A DNA stretch of 10,657 bases, from contig JAKSQR010000043.1 of NCBI GenBank assembly GCA_024404065.1, positions 1 through 10,657 of the forward strand, read 5' to 3'. Position numbers and translations under genes: made by a program. The stretch is from Clostridia bacterium (GTDB taxonomy: Bacteria > Bacillota > Clostridia > Oscillospirales > Acutalibacteraceae). Shown piece after piece: positions 1 through 6,489 of this stretch; position 1 is the first letter of the stretch, and each line of letters starts with the position of its first letter. The notes below the pieces were generated by a model. That model ran no database searches. It saw only the letters and a list, made by a program, of their open reading frames with translations, and was not told the DNA's origin.

Positions 1-764
1 AAGCTGTCATCCATAAGCAGATAGTGTGGTGCGGTTTCGCAGGTAACATCTACGCCCTCTGCCTTTGCTTTGCGGATAATCTCCACACTCTCTTTGCAGG
101 AGATGTGGCATACATGGTAGCCGCAGCCTGTTTCCTTTGCAAGCTTTACATCCCTTGCTATGGGGCCCCATTCACTTTCACTGCAGATGCCTTTGTGACC
201 GTGAGCCTTTGCATACTCACCATCATGAATGTAGCCGCCCTTAAGCAGTGAATTATCCTCACAATGGGCTACTATAAGCCTGCCAAGTGACTTTGCTTTA
301 AGCATAGCCTGACGCATCATCTCTTCACTCTGCACTCCCCTGCCATCATCTGAGAAGGCGATGCACTTATGTGCCATAGAGTCCATATCAGAGAGAGCCT
401 CACCCTTCTGACCTACTGTAATAGCAGCGTAGGGGTAAACATTTATAACGGAGTCTATATCTATAATTGAGCGCTGAAGCTCAAGAGCACTGCGGCAATC
501 GGGCACAGGGTTAAGGTTTGGCATGGTGCATACTGCTGTGTAGCCGCCCCTTGCCGCTGCCTTTGAGCCTGTAGCAATAGTCTCTTTATAAGAAAAACCC
601 GGCTCTCTGAAATGAACGTGTACATCACAGAAACCGGGAAAAATAATATATTCAGGATTGTTAAATGAGAAAAAGGAGCCGTCAACAGAGAGTCTCTTAG
701 CGAAGGCGGACTCTGTAGCAACTGAATAAGCATTCTGATGAATTTTTGCGAAAATGTCTTTCAT
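1..764 (-). CDS. pyrC: Dihydroorotase, class I (5' part; truncated by window edge)
   Basis: Dihydroorotase interconverts N-carbamoyl-aspartate and dihydroorotate in the cytosol, the third step of UMP synthesis. About 254 codons are open from ATG 764 to the left edge with no break. I read DVHVHFREPG at residues 47-56 (metal-binding HxH, with the REPG typical of class I enzymes), then GGYTAVCTMPNLNPVPD, AFSDDGRG, VAHCED (a metal-ligand His), YHVCHIS (another likely ligand) and ETAPHYL. This order is that of class I dihydroorotases; hydantoinase or allantoinase is less likely given the MPNxNPVPD and SDDG blocks. The N-terminal beta-sandwich part before HxH is short. The start is supported by AGGAGG at 774-779, 9 nt upstream. 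It has its own promoter and a structured leader (separate entries). The C-terminal part, including the last Asp ligand, is outside the window. Confidence 0.93.
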   Translation of the reverse strand, partial: MKDIFAKIHQNAYSVATESAFAKRLSVDGSFFSFNNPEYIIFPGFCDVHVHFREPGFSYKETIATGSKAAARGGYTAVCTMPNLNPVPDCRSALELQRSIIDIDSVINVYPYAAITVGQKGEALSDMDSMAHKCIAFSDDGRGVQSEEMMRQAMLKAKSLGRLIVAHCEDNSLLKGGYIHDGEYAKAHGHKGICSESEWGPIARDVKLAKETGCGYHVCHISCKESVEIIRKAKAEGVDVTCETAPHYLLMDDS

Positions 765-782
765 GATTGCATACCTCCTGAT

Positions 783-809
783 ATAAAAATAGCCTGCCCA
801 TACGGCAGG
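783..809 (-). terminator. Terminator-like hairpin in the pyrC leader (candidate attenuator)
   Basis: On the minus strand CCUGCC (809-804) and GGCAGG (798-793) form a 6-bp GC-rich stem with a 5-nt loop. A short U-rich run, AUUUUUAU (790-783), follows. The hairpin sits only about 14 nt before the pyrC AGGAGG, so it lies inside the leader and cannot end an upstream gene. It is weaker than the other terminators in this window, as expected of a conditional one. Confidence 0.55.
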
Positions 810-900
810 TTACAGCAAAACAAGGCACAATTTATGCCTTAAGTATTAAACTATATGACCTTGCCGATATCACAGTATCGAATTAAAGGATTTTTACTGT
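783..900 (-). promoter_or_regulatory. Structured pyrC 5' leader, possible transcription attenuator
   Basis: The leader can form three successive hairpins. The first is CGAUA/UAUCG (880-876 with 869-865), extended by an outer CCUU/AAGG pairing (889-886 with 862-859). The second is a perfect AAGGCA/UGCCUU stem (840-835 with 827-822). The third is the terminator-like hairpin at 793-809. A competing pairing exists: CGGCAAGGU (866-858) complements ACCUGCCG (810-803) over 8 bp with one bulged A. That would open both the first hairpin and the terminator. No ATG-initiated leader peptide is present. A PyrR-type binding loop consensus is not evident. Regulation by pyrimidines is an inference from the gene controlled. 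Confidence 0.5.
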
Positions 901-905
901 TTTAT

Positions 906-934
906 ATTCTATCACTCTGCCATAACATTGTCAA
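906..934 (-). promoter_or_regulatory. pyrC promoter (sigma-A type)
   Basis: The minus strand carries TTGACA (934-929) and TAGAAT (911-906) with a 17-nt spacer. The -35 box is a perfect consensus and the -10 differs at one base. Transcription should begin near 899, giving a leader of about 135 nt before pyrC. The AT-rich stretch from 935 to 1028 shows no gene. Confidence 0.8.
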
Positions 935-1028
935 TAAAATATAGAATTTAATAAGATAAAAATATGTAAATATATTATATAGTTTTTTGTGTAAATTGAT
1001 AAAAAGATATTTTTAGAAAAACTGCAGC

Positions 1029-1056
1029 AAAAAGCTCCCCCTGAAACAGAGGGAGC
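1029..1056 (-). terminator. Intrinsic terminator after iolE
   Basis: The minus strand has a 10-bp stem, GCUCCCUCUG with CAGGGGGAGC, closing a UUU loop at 1056-1034. Five U residues (1033-1029) follow directly. It begins 8 nt after the iolE stop codon and ends the iolD-iolE transcript before the pyrC promoter. Confidence 0.9.
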
Positions 1057-1064
1057 AATATTTA

Positions 1065-1958
1065 TTAAAGACCTGTTTTCTCTGCAATATACTTTCTTGC
1101 TATGCAAGCGTACTCGTAGGGGTTAGCCTTTGCAGGATCCTGCTCAGCTTCAACAACAACCCAGCCTTCATAATCGTTTTCAGCAAGGATGTCAAATACA
1201 GGTGTAAAGTCAAAGTCACCGTCACCGGGAACTGTGAATGAGCCAGCTCTTACGCAGTCAAGGAAGCTCCAGCCCTTCTCTTTGCCTTCAGCAATAACAT
1301 CAAGACGGGTGCTCTTAAGGTGAACGTGCTTAATTCTCTTTGCATACTTTTTGAGTACGCCGATAGCATCCTCACCGCTGAATGCAAGGTGACCTGTATC
1401 GTAAAGAAGGTAAACAAGGTCAGGGTCAGTGATTTCCATAAGCTTATCAATTTCAGCCTCAGTCTGAACGCCTGTGCCCATGTGATGATGTACTGTGAAG
1501 TACATACCCTTTTCCTTTGCAAGGCGACCCATTTCGTTAAAGCCCTTGCGGATAAGCTCCCACTGCTCGTCAGTATAAACGGGCTTATCACCAAAGATTG
1601 ACTTATCTGTACCCTGAATGGAGTTACCCTGCTCAGATGCACCAATTACTCTTGCGCCAAGGTCATAGAGGAAATCTCTGTGCTTAATGAATGCAGCGAT
1701 AGTTGCATCATAGCCCTCTGAAAGAAGGAGTGATGAGAACCATGCGTTACAAATCTGAAGACCTCTTACATCAAGCTTATGCTTAAGAGTTTCAACATCC
1801 TTGGGATATTTGTTACCGATTTCGCTGCCCTTGAAGCCTGAGAGTGCCATTTCACTTACGCACTGCTCAAAGGTGTTTTCTGCACCAAGGTCGGGAAGGT
1901 CGTCATTTGTCCATGCTATAGGAGCTATAGCAAGCTTTACTTTGTTTTTATCAAGCAT
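1065..1958 (-). CDS. iolE: Inosose dehydratase (2-keto-myo-inositol dehydratase) IolE
   Basis: A cytosolic TIM-barrel metalloenzyme that dehydrates scyllo-inosose to 3D-(3,5/4)-trihydroxycyclohexane-1,2-dione, the second step of myo-inositol catabolism. The predicted protein is 297 aa, the length I recall for Bacillus IolE. Recognisable blocks are the N-terminal APIAWTNDDLPDLG, HHHMGTGVQT (residues 157-166), YDTGH (186-190), IKHVHLK (near 210), FTVPGDG (near 241) and VVVEAEQDPAKANP (near 268-281), which hold the expected metal ligands (Glu/Asp/His). I chose ATG 1958 because GGAGG at 1971-1967 lies 8 nt upstream; a TTG at 1973 would include that ribosome binding site in the coding sequence. 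It follows iolD after 17 nt, so the two are co-transcribed, and a strong terminator lies just downstream. The assignment is supported along the whole length. Confidence 0.95.
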   Translation of the reverse strand: MLDKNKVKLAIAPIAWTNDDLPDLGAENTFEQCVSEMALSGFKGSEIGNKYPKDVETLKHKLDVRGLQICNAWFSSLLLSEGYDATIAAFIKHRDFLYDLGARVIGASEQGNSIQGTDKSIFGDKPVYTDEQWELIRKGFNEMGRLAKEKGMYFTVHHHMGTGVQTEAEIDKLMEITDPDLVYLLYDTGHLAFSGEDAIGVLKKYAKRIKHVHLKSTRLDVIAEGKEKGWSFLDCVRAGSFTVPGDGDFDFTPVFDILAENDYEGWVVVEAEQDPAKANPYEYACIARKYIAEKTGL

Positions 1959-1975
1959 TTTTGTTTCCTCCAAGA

Positions 1976-3823
1976 TTAATATTCTCTGGCCTTTTTAATT
2001 TCGGCCTGCATTGCTTCATAAGCTGCCTTAACGGTAGCGCTCTCACTAACCTCAGCAACACCTACACGCCACCATGCGTCGTAGCCATCACTCATGGTCT
2101 TGTGGCCTACTTTAATATCAAAGAGGCAAGGTACTGTCTGCTTAAAGGAATCCTCAAGAGCAGCCTTAAGCTCTTCAACTGTTGTTACTGTGTAAGCCTT
2201 ACAGCCGTAGCCCTCTGCAATCTTTGCAAAGTCTACCATTACAAGGTCGCCATCAAGCATACCTGTTTTTTCGTTACGTGCGCAGAATCTTGTACCAAAG
2301 GTATCTGTACCCTGATTATTCTGAAGGTTTTCAATACAGCCCCAACCCTGATTATCAAATAACATAAGGTTGATTTTTGCATTTTCCTGACGGGCTGTGT
2401 AAAGCTCTGAGTGGAGCATAAGGAAGGAGCCGTCACCAAGCATTGTGTAAACTTCTCTTTCGGGCTCAGCAAGCTTAACGCCTAATGCACCGCAAACCTC
2501 ATAACCCATGCAGGAGTAACCATACTCAACGTGGTATGAGCCGGGTGTGCTGCTTCTCCATAATCTCTGAAGGCAGCCGGGAAGTGAACCTGCGGAGCCT
2601 ACTACGATAGCATCCTTTGCAATAGCCTTGTTGATTTCACCAAGAACTCTTGTCTGTGAAAGTACATCGGGAAGGTCAACGCTGTAATTACGGTCAACCT
2701 CTTTATCGTAGGAAGCCTTAACCTCTGCAATAGCATTACCCCACTGTGAGGTGTAGCCATCAAGAGAAGCCATAATGGCATTAAGTGTAACCTTAGCATC
2801 TGCTATAACTGATGTAGCATCCATCTTGAAAGCATCAAATGAGCAAACGTTGATGGAGAGCATCTTAACATCAGGATTCTGGAAGCCCCACTTTGAAGCT
2901 GTGGTAAAGTCGGTAAGTCTTGAGCCTACGGAAATTACAAGGTCTGCCTGCTTTGCAAGTGCATTTGCTGCAGCACCGCCTGTAACGCCTATACCACCAA
3001 GGTTAAGAGGCTTATCCCAGGGGATGTTGCCCTTACCAGCCTGTGTTTCGCCGATGGGGATGTTATATTTCTCTGCAAACTTATAAGCTTCTTCCCATGC
3101 TTCTGAGTAGGTAACACCGCCACCTACAATAAGAAGAGGCTTCTTAGCGTCTTTAATCATCTGAACAGCGGCAGCAATCTCACGCTCTGTGGGAAGGCGT
3201 CTGTCCATATACCATACTCTCTTCTGAAGGAAGTAATCGGGGTAATCATAAGCTTCACCCTCTGTATCCTGAGGCATTGCAAGGCAAACTGCGCCTGTAT
3301 CTGCAGGGTCAGTAAGTACACGCATTGCATTGATAGCAGCAGTCATAAGCTGCTCGGGGCGAACGATACGATCCCAATATTTACAAACTGCTTTGAAAGC
3401 ATCATTTGATGTGATTGAATAATTGTTGTAATGCTCAACCTGCTGAAGAACGGGGTCGGGCTGACGGCAAGCAAAGGTATCACCGGGAAGTACAAGCAGA
3501 GGAATTCTGTTTGCAGATGCAGTACCTGCTGCAGTTACCATATTCATAGCGCCGGGGCCGATTGATGATACGCAAGGTATAATTTTGCGGCGTCTGTTCT
3601 GCTTTGCAAATGCCATAGCAGCGTGAGCCATACCCTGCTCATTGTGACCCTGATAAAACTTAAGATTATGACCGCCCTGCTCAAGAGCCTGACCAACACC
3701 TACAACACAGCCGTGACCGAATATGCCGAAGATGCCATCAACGAACTTTGTTTCAACTCCATCATAACAAACATACTGATTGTCAAGGAATTTAACAAGA
3801 GCCTGAGCCATAGTTAACTTCAT
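1976..3823 (-). CDS. iolD: 3D-(3,5/4)-trihydroxycyclohexane-1,2-dione acylhydrolase IolD
   Basis: A thiamine-diphosphate-dependent C-C hydrolase that opens the cyclohexane dione made by IolE, giving 5-deoxy-glucuronate. The protein is 615 aa, slightly shorter than I recall for the Bacillus enzyme (about 637 aa). It shows the ThDP-enzyme order. The PYR domain has FGIFGHGCVVGVGQ and GHNEQGMAH, with the cofactor-activating Glu at about residue 62. A central domain contains LLIVGGGVTYSEA. The PP domain has GDGSFLMLHSEL starting at residue 463 and DNQGWGCIEN near 490, which together form the GDG-x(n)-N ThDP/Mg motif. The C-terminal DAWWRVGVAEVS is typical of IolD and separates it from acetolactate synthase. 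The start ATG 3823 has AAGGAGG at 3839-3833. IolE follows after 17 nt; the pair has its own promoter and terminator. Confidence 0.95.
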   Translation of the reverse strand: MKLTMAQALVKFLDNQYVCYDGVETKFVDGIFGIFGHGCVVGVGQALEQGGHNLKFYQGHNEQGMAHAAMAFAKQNRRRKIIPCVSSIGPGAMNMVTAAGTASANRIPLLVLPGDTFACRQPDPVLQQVEHYNNYSITSNDAFKAVCKYWDRIVRPEQLMTAAINAMRVLTDPADTGAVCLAMPQDTEGEAYDYPDYFLQKRVWYMDRRLPTEREIAAAVQMIKDAKKPLLIVGGGVTYSEAWEEAYKFAEKYNIPIGETQAGKGNIPWDKPLNLGGIGVTGGAAANALAKQADLVISVGSRLTDFTTASKWGFQNPDVKMLSINVCSFDAFKMDATSVIADAKVTLNAIMASLDGYTSQWGNAIAEVKASYDKEVDRNYSVDLPDVLSQTRVLGEINKAIAKDAIVVGSAGSLPGCLQRLWRSSTPGSYHVEYGYSCMGYEVCGALGVKLAEPEREVYTMLGDGSFLMLHSELYTARQENAKINLMLFDNQGWGCIENLQNNQGTDTFGTRFCARNEKTGMLDGDLVMVDFAKIAEGYGCKAYTVTTVEELKAALEDSFKQTVPCLFDIKVGHKTMSDGYDAWWRVGVAEVSESATVKAAYEAMQAEIKKAREY

Positions 3824-3864
3824 ATTGTGGACCCTCCTTAAAGAGAATTATTTACTGATTTTCA

Positions 3865-3899
3865 AGGTGCAAATGCTCTTAATAACCCACATTACACCT
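3865..3899 (-). promoter_or_regulatory. Stem-loop in the iolD 5' untranslated region
   Basis: The minus-strand arms AGGUGUAAUG (3899-3890) and CAUUUGCACCU (3875-3865) pair over about 10 bp with one bulge, closing a 14-nt loop. The element lies between the iolD promoter and its ribosome binding site and has no U-tract, so it is not a terminator. Its role is unknown; it could be a protein operator, an mRNA stabiliser or chance. Confidence 0.35.
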
Positions 3900-3908
3900 A
3901 TTATAGAT

Positions 3909-3937
3909 ATATTATCAAATAGAACAGTTAAATTCAA
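3909..3937 (-). promoter_or_regulatory. iolD-iolE promoter (sigma-A type)
   Basis: The minus strand carries TTGAAT (3937-3932) and TAATAT (3914-3909) separated by 17 nt. The position fits: just downstream of the terminator of the preceding unit, with a predicted start near 3902 and a leader of about 80 nt. No other promoter is needed for iolE. Confidence 0.75.
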
Positions 3938-3962
3938 GGATTATTTTATCTATTTTTGTAAC

Positions 3963-3989
3963 AAAAAAGCAGAGGATTTCTCCCCTGCT
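3963..3989 (-). terminator. Intrinsic terminator of the cysE-cysS-microprotein unit
   Basis: The minus strand forms a 9-bp stem, AGCAGGGGA (3989-3981) with UCCUCUGCU (3976-3968), capped by a GAAA tetraloop. A run of six U residues follows (3968-3963, the first shared with the stem end). It starts 26 nt after the stop of the 54-codon gene, so that gene is the last one of the transcript. Confidence 0.92.
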
Positions 3990-4015
3990 CAGAACTTAAT
4001 TTACACTACAAGCAT

Positions 4016-4180
4016 TTATATAGCCGCACTTATAAGCCTTAAAACTGCTTGTATAATTCTGTTCATATCAACCACTTTAATAAGCTGTGCAAAAACATCA
4101 ACAAGCTTTGATAAATCAAACTTGCCAACCACCTTTGTAAGCGCATCAATTGCAGTAGTTATTATTGATGTAATATCCAT
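4016..4180 (-). CDS. Unrecognised 54-aa amphipathic microprotein
   Basis: I do not recognise this gene. ATG 4180 is preceded by GAAAGGA (4195-4189) with an 8-nt spacing, and the TAA is at 4018-4016. It lies 24 nt after the cysS stop and just before a strong terminator, so it appears to be the last gene of the T-box controlled cysE-cysS transcript. The protein has no Cys, Trp, Tyr, His or Pro. It is dominated by Ile, Val, Leu and Ala, with 5 Asp against 6 Lys/Arg. Three similar units begin at residues 2, 22 and 38 (DITSII, DLSKLV, DMNRII), each opening with Asp, a hydrophobic residue, Thr/Ser/Asn, usually a basic residue, then two hydrophobics. They continue with helix-like hydrophobic spacing. 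No signal peptide is visible. Possibilities include a membrane-surface-binding peptide, a small oligomer, or a leaderless bacteriocin-like or phenol-soluble-modulin-like peptide; none is shown. Confidence 0.65.
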   Translation of the reverse strand: MDITSIITTAIDALTKVVGKFDLSKLVDVFAQLIKVVDMNRIIQAVLRLISAAI

Positions 4181-4204
4181 TGAAAAAATCCTTTCGTTTA
4201 TATC

Positions 4205-5596
4205 TTATGCTCTGTGCCATTTTACGCCCTGTGCGGTATCCTCAAGCACAATGCCCATCTCTTTAAGAAGGTCTCTGATTCTGTCAGCCTCAGCCCAGTT
4301 TTTATCCTTACGAGCCTGAGTTCTTGCCTCAATAAGTGCATCAATTTCAGCATCGGATGACTCTTCCTTACGGTTATAAACAAGACCGAGTACATCAGTA
4401 AGGGTATCAAATACCTTTGCGGCATATTCAATAGTTGCCTTGCTTGCACCCTTGCCTAAAACAGCTGTGTTAATATCCTTAACAAGGTCAAATACTGCAG
4501 CAATACCATCAGCGGTGTTAAGGTCATCATCAAGGGCAGTTTCAAACTGAGCAGTTCTCTTATCAATCATAGCCTTGATTTCGCTGTCAAGGTCGCCGTC
4601 AGCAGCATTTTTAAGCTCAAAATCAATATTGTCACGGCAGGTGTAAAGACGCTGAAGGGCGCTGATGCACTGCTCAATAATATCTACGCTGTAGTTAATG
4701 GGGCTTCTGTAGGATGAAGAAATAAGAAGGTAACGGATAGGCTCATAGCCATACTTTTCAGCAACATCACGAACGGTAAAGAAATTGTTGAGTGACTTGC
4801 TCATCTTCTGATTATCTACATTGATAAAGCCGTTGTGCATCCAGTAATTTGCAAAGGTTGTGCCTGTAAAGCATTCGCTCTGTGCAATCTCATTCTCATG
4901 GTGTGGGAAAATAAGATCAAGACCACCGCAGTGAATATCAATATTTGCACCGAGGTAGCGGAGATTCATAGCAGAGCACTCAATGTGCCAGCCAGGTCTG
5001 CCGTGACCCCAGGGTGACTCCCAATAGGGCTCGCCGGGCTTTGCACTCTTCCAGAGGGCGAAATCCATAGGATCTTTCTTAATATCCCCTACCATAATAC
5101 GGGCGCCTGCCTCAAGGTCCTCAAGGGGCTGATGTGAAAGCTTGCCGTATTCGTTAAAGGTCTTTGTGCTGAAGTAAACGTCACCATCAACCTCATAGGC
5201 GTGACCTTTCTCAATAAGACCTGATACAATTTCAATAATCTTATCAATATTTTCAGTTGCCTTTGGGTGAATGGTTGCAGGGCGGTAGTTAAGGCCCTTT
5301 GCGTCTACCCAGAATTCCTCAATATACTTTTTGGAAACGGTTTCGTAATCTGTACCCTCTTCGTTTGCACGGCGGATAATTTTATCGTCAATATCAGTAA
5401 AATTCTGAACGAAGGTTACATCATAGCCCTTGTACTCAAGGTAACGGCGGAGTACATCAAAAACGCAGAGAGGTCTTGCGTTACCGATATGGATATAGTT
5501 ATAAACAGTAGGGCCGCAGGCATAAATTTTTACCTTGCCCTCCTCAATGGGCTTAAACTCCTCTTTCTGCCTTGTAAGTGTATTAAAAATTTTCAT
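4205..5596 (-). CDS. cysS: Cysteinyl-tRNA synthetase
   Basis: A class I aminoacyl-tRNA synthetase that charges tRNA-Cys with cysteine in the cytosol. The protein has 463 aa, normal for the family. Visible are CGPTVYNYIHIGNARP at residues 27-42 (zinc ligand Cys27 and the HIGH-like HIGN at 36-39), then the remaining zinc ligands Cys207 (in HIECSAM), His232 and Glu236 (in PHHENEIAQSE), and KMSKS at 264-268. An alpha-helical anticodon-binding region rich in charged residues follows, ending with NWAEADRIRDLLKEMG, typical of the CysRS C-terminus. The start ATG 5596 overlaps the cysE stop as TAATG and has AAGGAGA upstream inside cysE, so translation is probably coupled. It is under the upstream Cys T-box and is followed by the 54-codon gene. 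Confidence 0.98.
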   Translation of the reverse strand: MKIFNTLTRQKEEFKPIEEGKVKIYACGPTVYNYIHIGNARPLCVFDVLRRYLEYKGYDVTFVQNFTDIDDKIIRRANEEGTDYETVSKKYIEEFWVDAKGLNYRPATIHPKATENIDKIIEIVSGLIEKGHAYEVDGDVYFSTKTFNEYGKLSHQPLEDLEAGARIMVGDIKKDPMDFALWKSAKPGEPYWESPWGHGRPGWHIECSAMNLRYLGANIDIHCGGLDLIFPHHENEIAQSECFTGTTFANYWMHNGFINVDNQKMSKSLNNFFTVRDVAEKYGYEPIRYLLISSSYRSPINYSVDIIEQCISALQRLYTCRDNIDFELKNAADGDLDSEIKAMIDKRTAQFETALDDDLNTADGIAAVFDLVKDINTAVLGKGASKATIEYAAKVFDTLTDVLGLVYNRKEESSDAEIDALIEARTQARKDKNWAEADRIRDLLKEMGIVLEDTAQGVKWHRA

Positions 5597-6228
5597 TATT
5601 TATTCTCCTTTTCTACTATTTCACGAAGGGCAAGTATTTCACCCTCAAGCCTTGCAATCTCCTGCTGAACAGGGTCGGGAATATGAATCTGGTCAAGGTC
5701 CTCAGGTCTTTCACCATCAATTCTGACTACCCTGCCCGGTACACCAACAACAGTACAGTTATCAGGTATATCATTAAGCACTACCGCACCTGAAGCAATT
5801 TTAACATTGTTGCCTATTGTGATATTGCCAAGCACCTTAGCGCCTGAGCCTACCATAATGTTATTGCCGAGTGTGGGGTGACGCTTACCTGTTTCCTTAC
5901 CTGTACCACCAAGGGTAACGCCCTGATAAAGTGTAACGTTATCACCTATAATTGTGGTTTCACCTATAACAACACCTGTGCCGTGGTCAATAAAGAAATT
6001 ATCACCAATCTGTGCGGCAGGGTGAATTTCAATACCCGTTTTACGCACACAGCGCTGTGAAATCCAGCGGGCTAAAAAGGTGTTGCCGTGCTTATGGAAG
6101 AAGGCAGCCCTTCTGTGCATTCTTATTGCCTTTAAGCCGGGGTAAAGAAATAATATTTCAGCGTTGCTTTTTGCGGCAGGGTCCCTGCTCTTAACGCTTT
6201 CAATATCCGATTTAATACGATTAAACAT
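5596..6228 (-). CDS. cysE: Serine O-acetyltransferase
   Basis: It transfers acetyl from acetyl-CoA to L-serine, giving O-acetylserine, the carbon skeleton for cysteine. The predicted length is 210 aa, the short form lacking much of the N-terminal helical domain of the E. coli enzyme. From about residue 70 it is a left-handed beta-helix of hexapeptide repeats: IDHGTGVVIGET at 80-91 (with the catalytic Asp81/His82 pair), GVTLGGTGKETGKRHPTLG (active-site His117), then VMVGSGAKVLGN-like and IASGAVVL turns and VVGVPGRVV. The last 25 residues look like a charged helix. I chose ATG 6228, which has AGGAG at 6238-6234, rather than an in-frame start near 6297, because the latter would code through the T-box terminator. 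CysS follows with a 1-nt overlap. Confidence 0.96.
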   Translation of the reverse strand: MFNRIKSDIESVKSRDPAAKSNAEILFLYPGLKAIRMHRRAAFFHKHGNTFLARWISQRCVRKTGIEIHPAAQIGDNFFIDHGTGVVIGETTIIGDNVTLYQGVTLGGTGKETGKRHPTLGNNIMVGSGAKVLGNITIGNNVKIASGAVVLNDIPDNCTVVGVPGRVVRIDGERPEDLDQIHIPDPVQQEIARLEGEILALREIVEKENK

Positions 6229-6240
6229 ATTTACTCCTAT

Positions 6241-6483
6241 AATACAAAAACCTCCGCAGCTCATACGAACTACGGAGGCGTTAATACGCGGTTCCACTCC
6301 TGTTTATAACTCAATGGTTAAAACCTGACTTTAACGCAGTCATACGCAGAGAGATACTGTTACTTCCCCCTCTGAGCCGTCGTGCGCACTTCAGAATCTG
6401 CATTATAAGAAGCCTTACAGCACAGGGGCTCCCTCTCTGTTATAACGCCTTGAAACCTACTCTTCACGACCATTGCCTATATT
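6241..6483 (-). promoter_or_regulatory. T-box leader, cysteine (specifier UGC), controlling cysE-cysS
   Basis: This RNA senses uncharged tRNA-Cys and allows transcription of cysE-cysS when charging is low. Stem I is closed by GUCGUG (6470-6465) with CACGAC (6384-6379). On its 3' side the specifier loop reads GAAG-UGC-G, placing the Cys codon UGC at 6388-6386. The distal part contains the AGAGAGGGAGCC element. The T-box proper, GGAGUGGAACCGCG, lies at 6300-6287. Its UGGA bulge complements an acceptor end UCCA, which fits the U73 discriminator of tRNA-Cys. The antiterminator pairs GGAG with CUCC and GCG with CGC, competing with the terminator at 6278-6246. Cys T-boxes upstream of cysE-cysS are known in Firmicutes. 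Confidence 0.95.
6246..6278 (-). terminator. T-box attenuator terminator
   Basis: The minus strand pairs CCUCCGUAG (6278-6270) with CUGCGGAGG (6259-6251) over 9 bp (one G-U), with a 10-nt loop. UUUUU (6250-6246) follows. The 5' arm is shared with the antiterminator formed with the T-box sequence, so termination is conditional. Confidence 0.93.
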
Positions 6484-6489
6484 GGGTGT

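Noticed and set aside
935..1028. AT-rich interval between the pyrC promoter and the iolE terminator
   Set aside because: Searched for small genes, hairpins and repeats; nothing beyond base composition could be supported.
1250..1645. 131-codon minus-strand frame inside iolE and many similar frames inside other genes
   Set aside because: They are shadows of genes whose motifs are clear in another frame; none has a ribosome binding site or a recognisable family.
1959..1973. Upstream in-frame TTG start for iolE, adding five residues
   Set aside because: It would translate through the GGAGG that serves the ATG at 1958; the 297-aa form matches the family length.
3825..4319. 164-codon plus-strand open frame across the cysS-iolD interval
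   Set aside because: No ribosome binding site, low-complexity hydrophobic translation, and it runs antisense over the promoter, terminator, microprotein and the 3' end of cysS, which are better supported.
6229..6297. N-terminal extension of cysE by 23 codons
   Set aside because: The extension is coded by the T-box sequence and terminator hairpin; ATG 6228 has its own AGGAG and starts the CysE-like sequence.
6399..6401. Alternative UGC as the T-box specifier
   Set aside because: It lies away from the closing helix of stem I, whereas the UGC at 6388-6386 is at the expected place beside it. Both would be Cys, so the call does not change.
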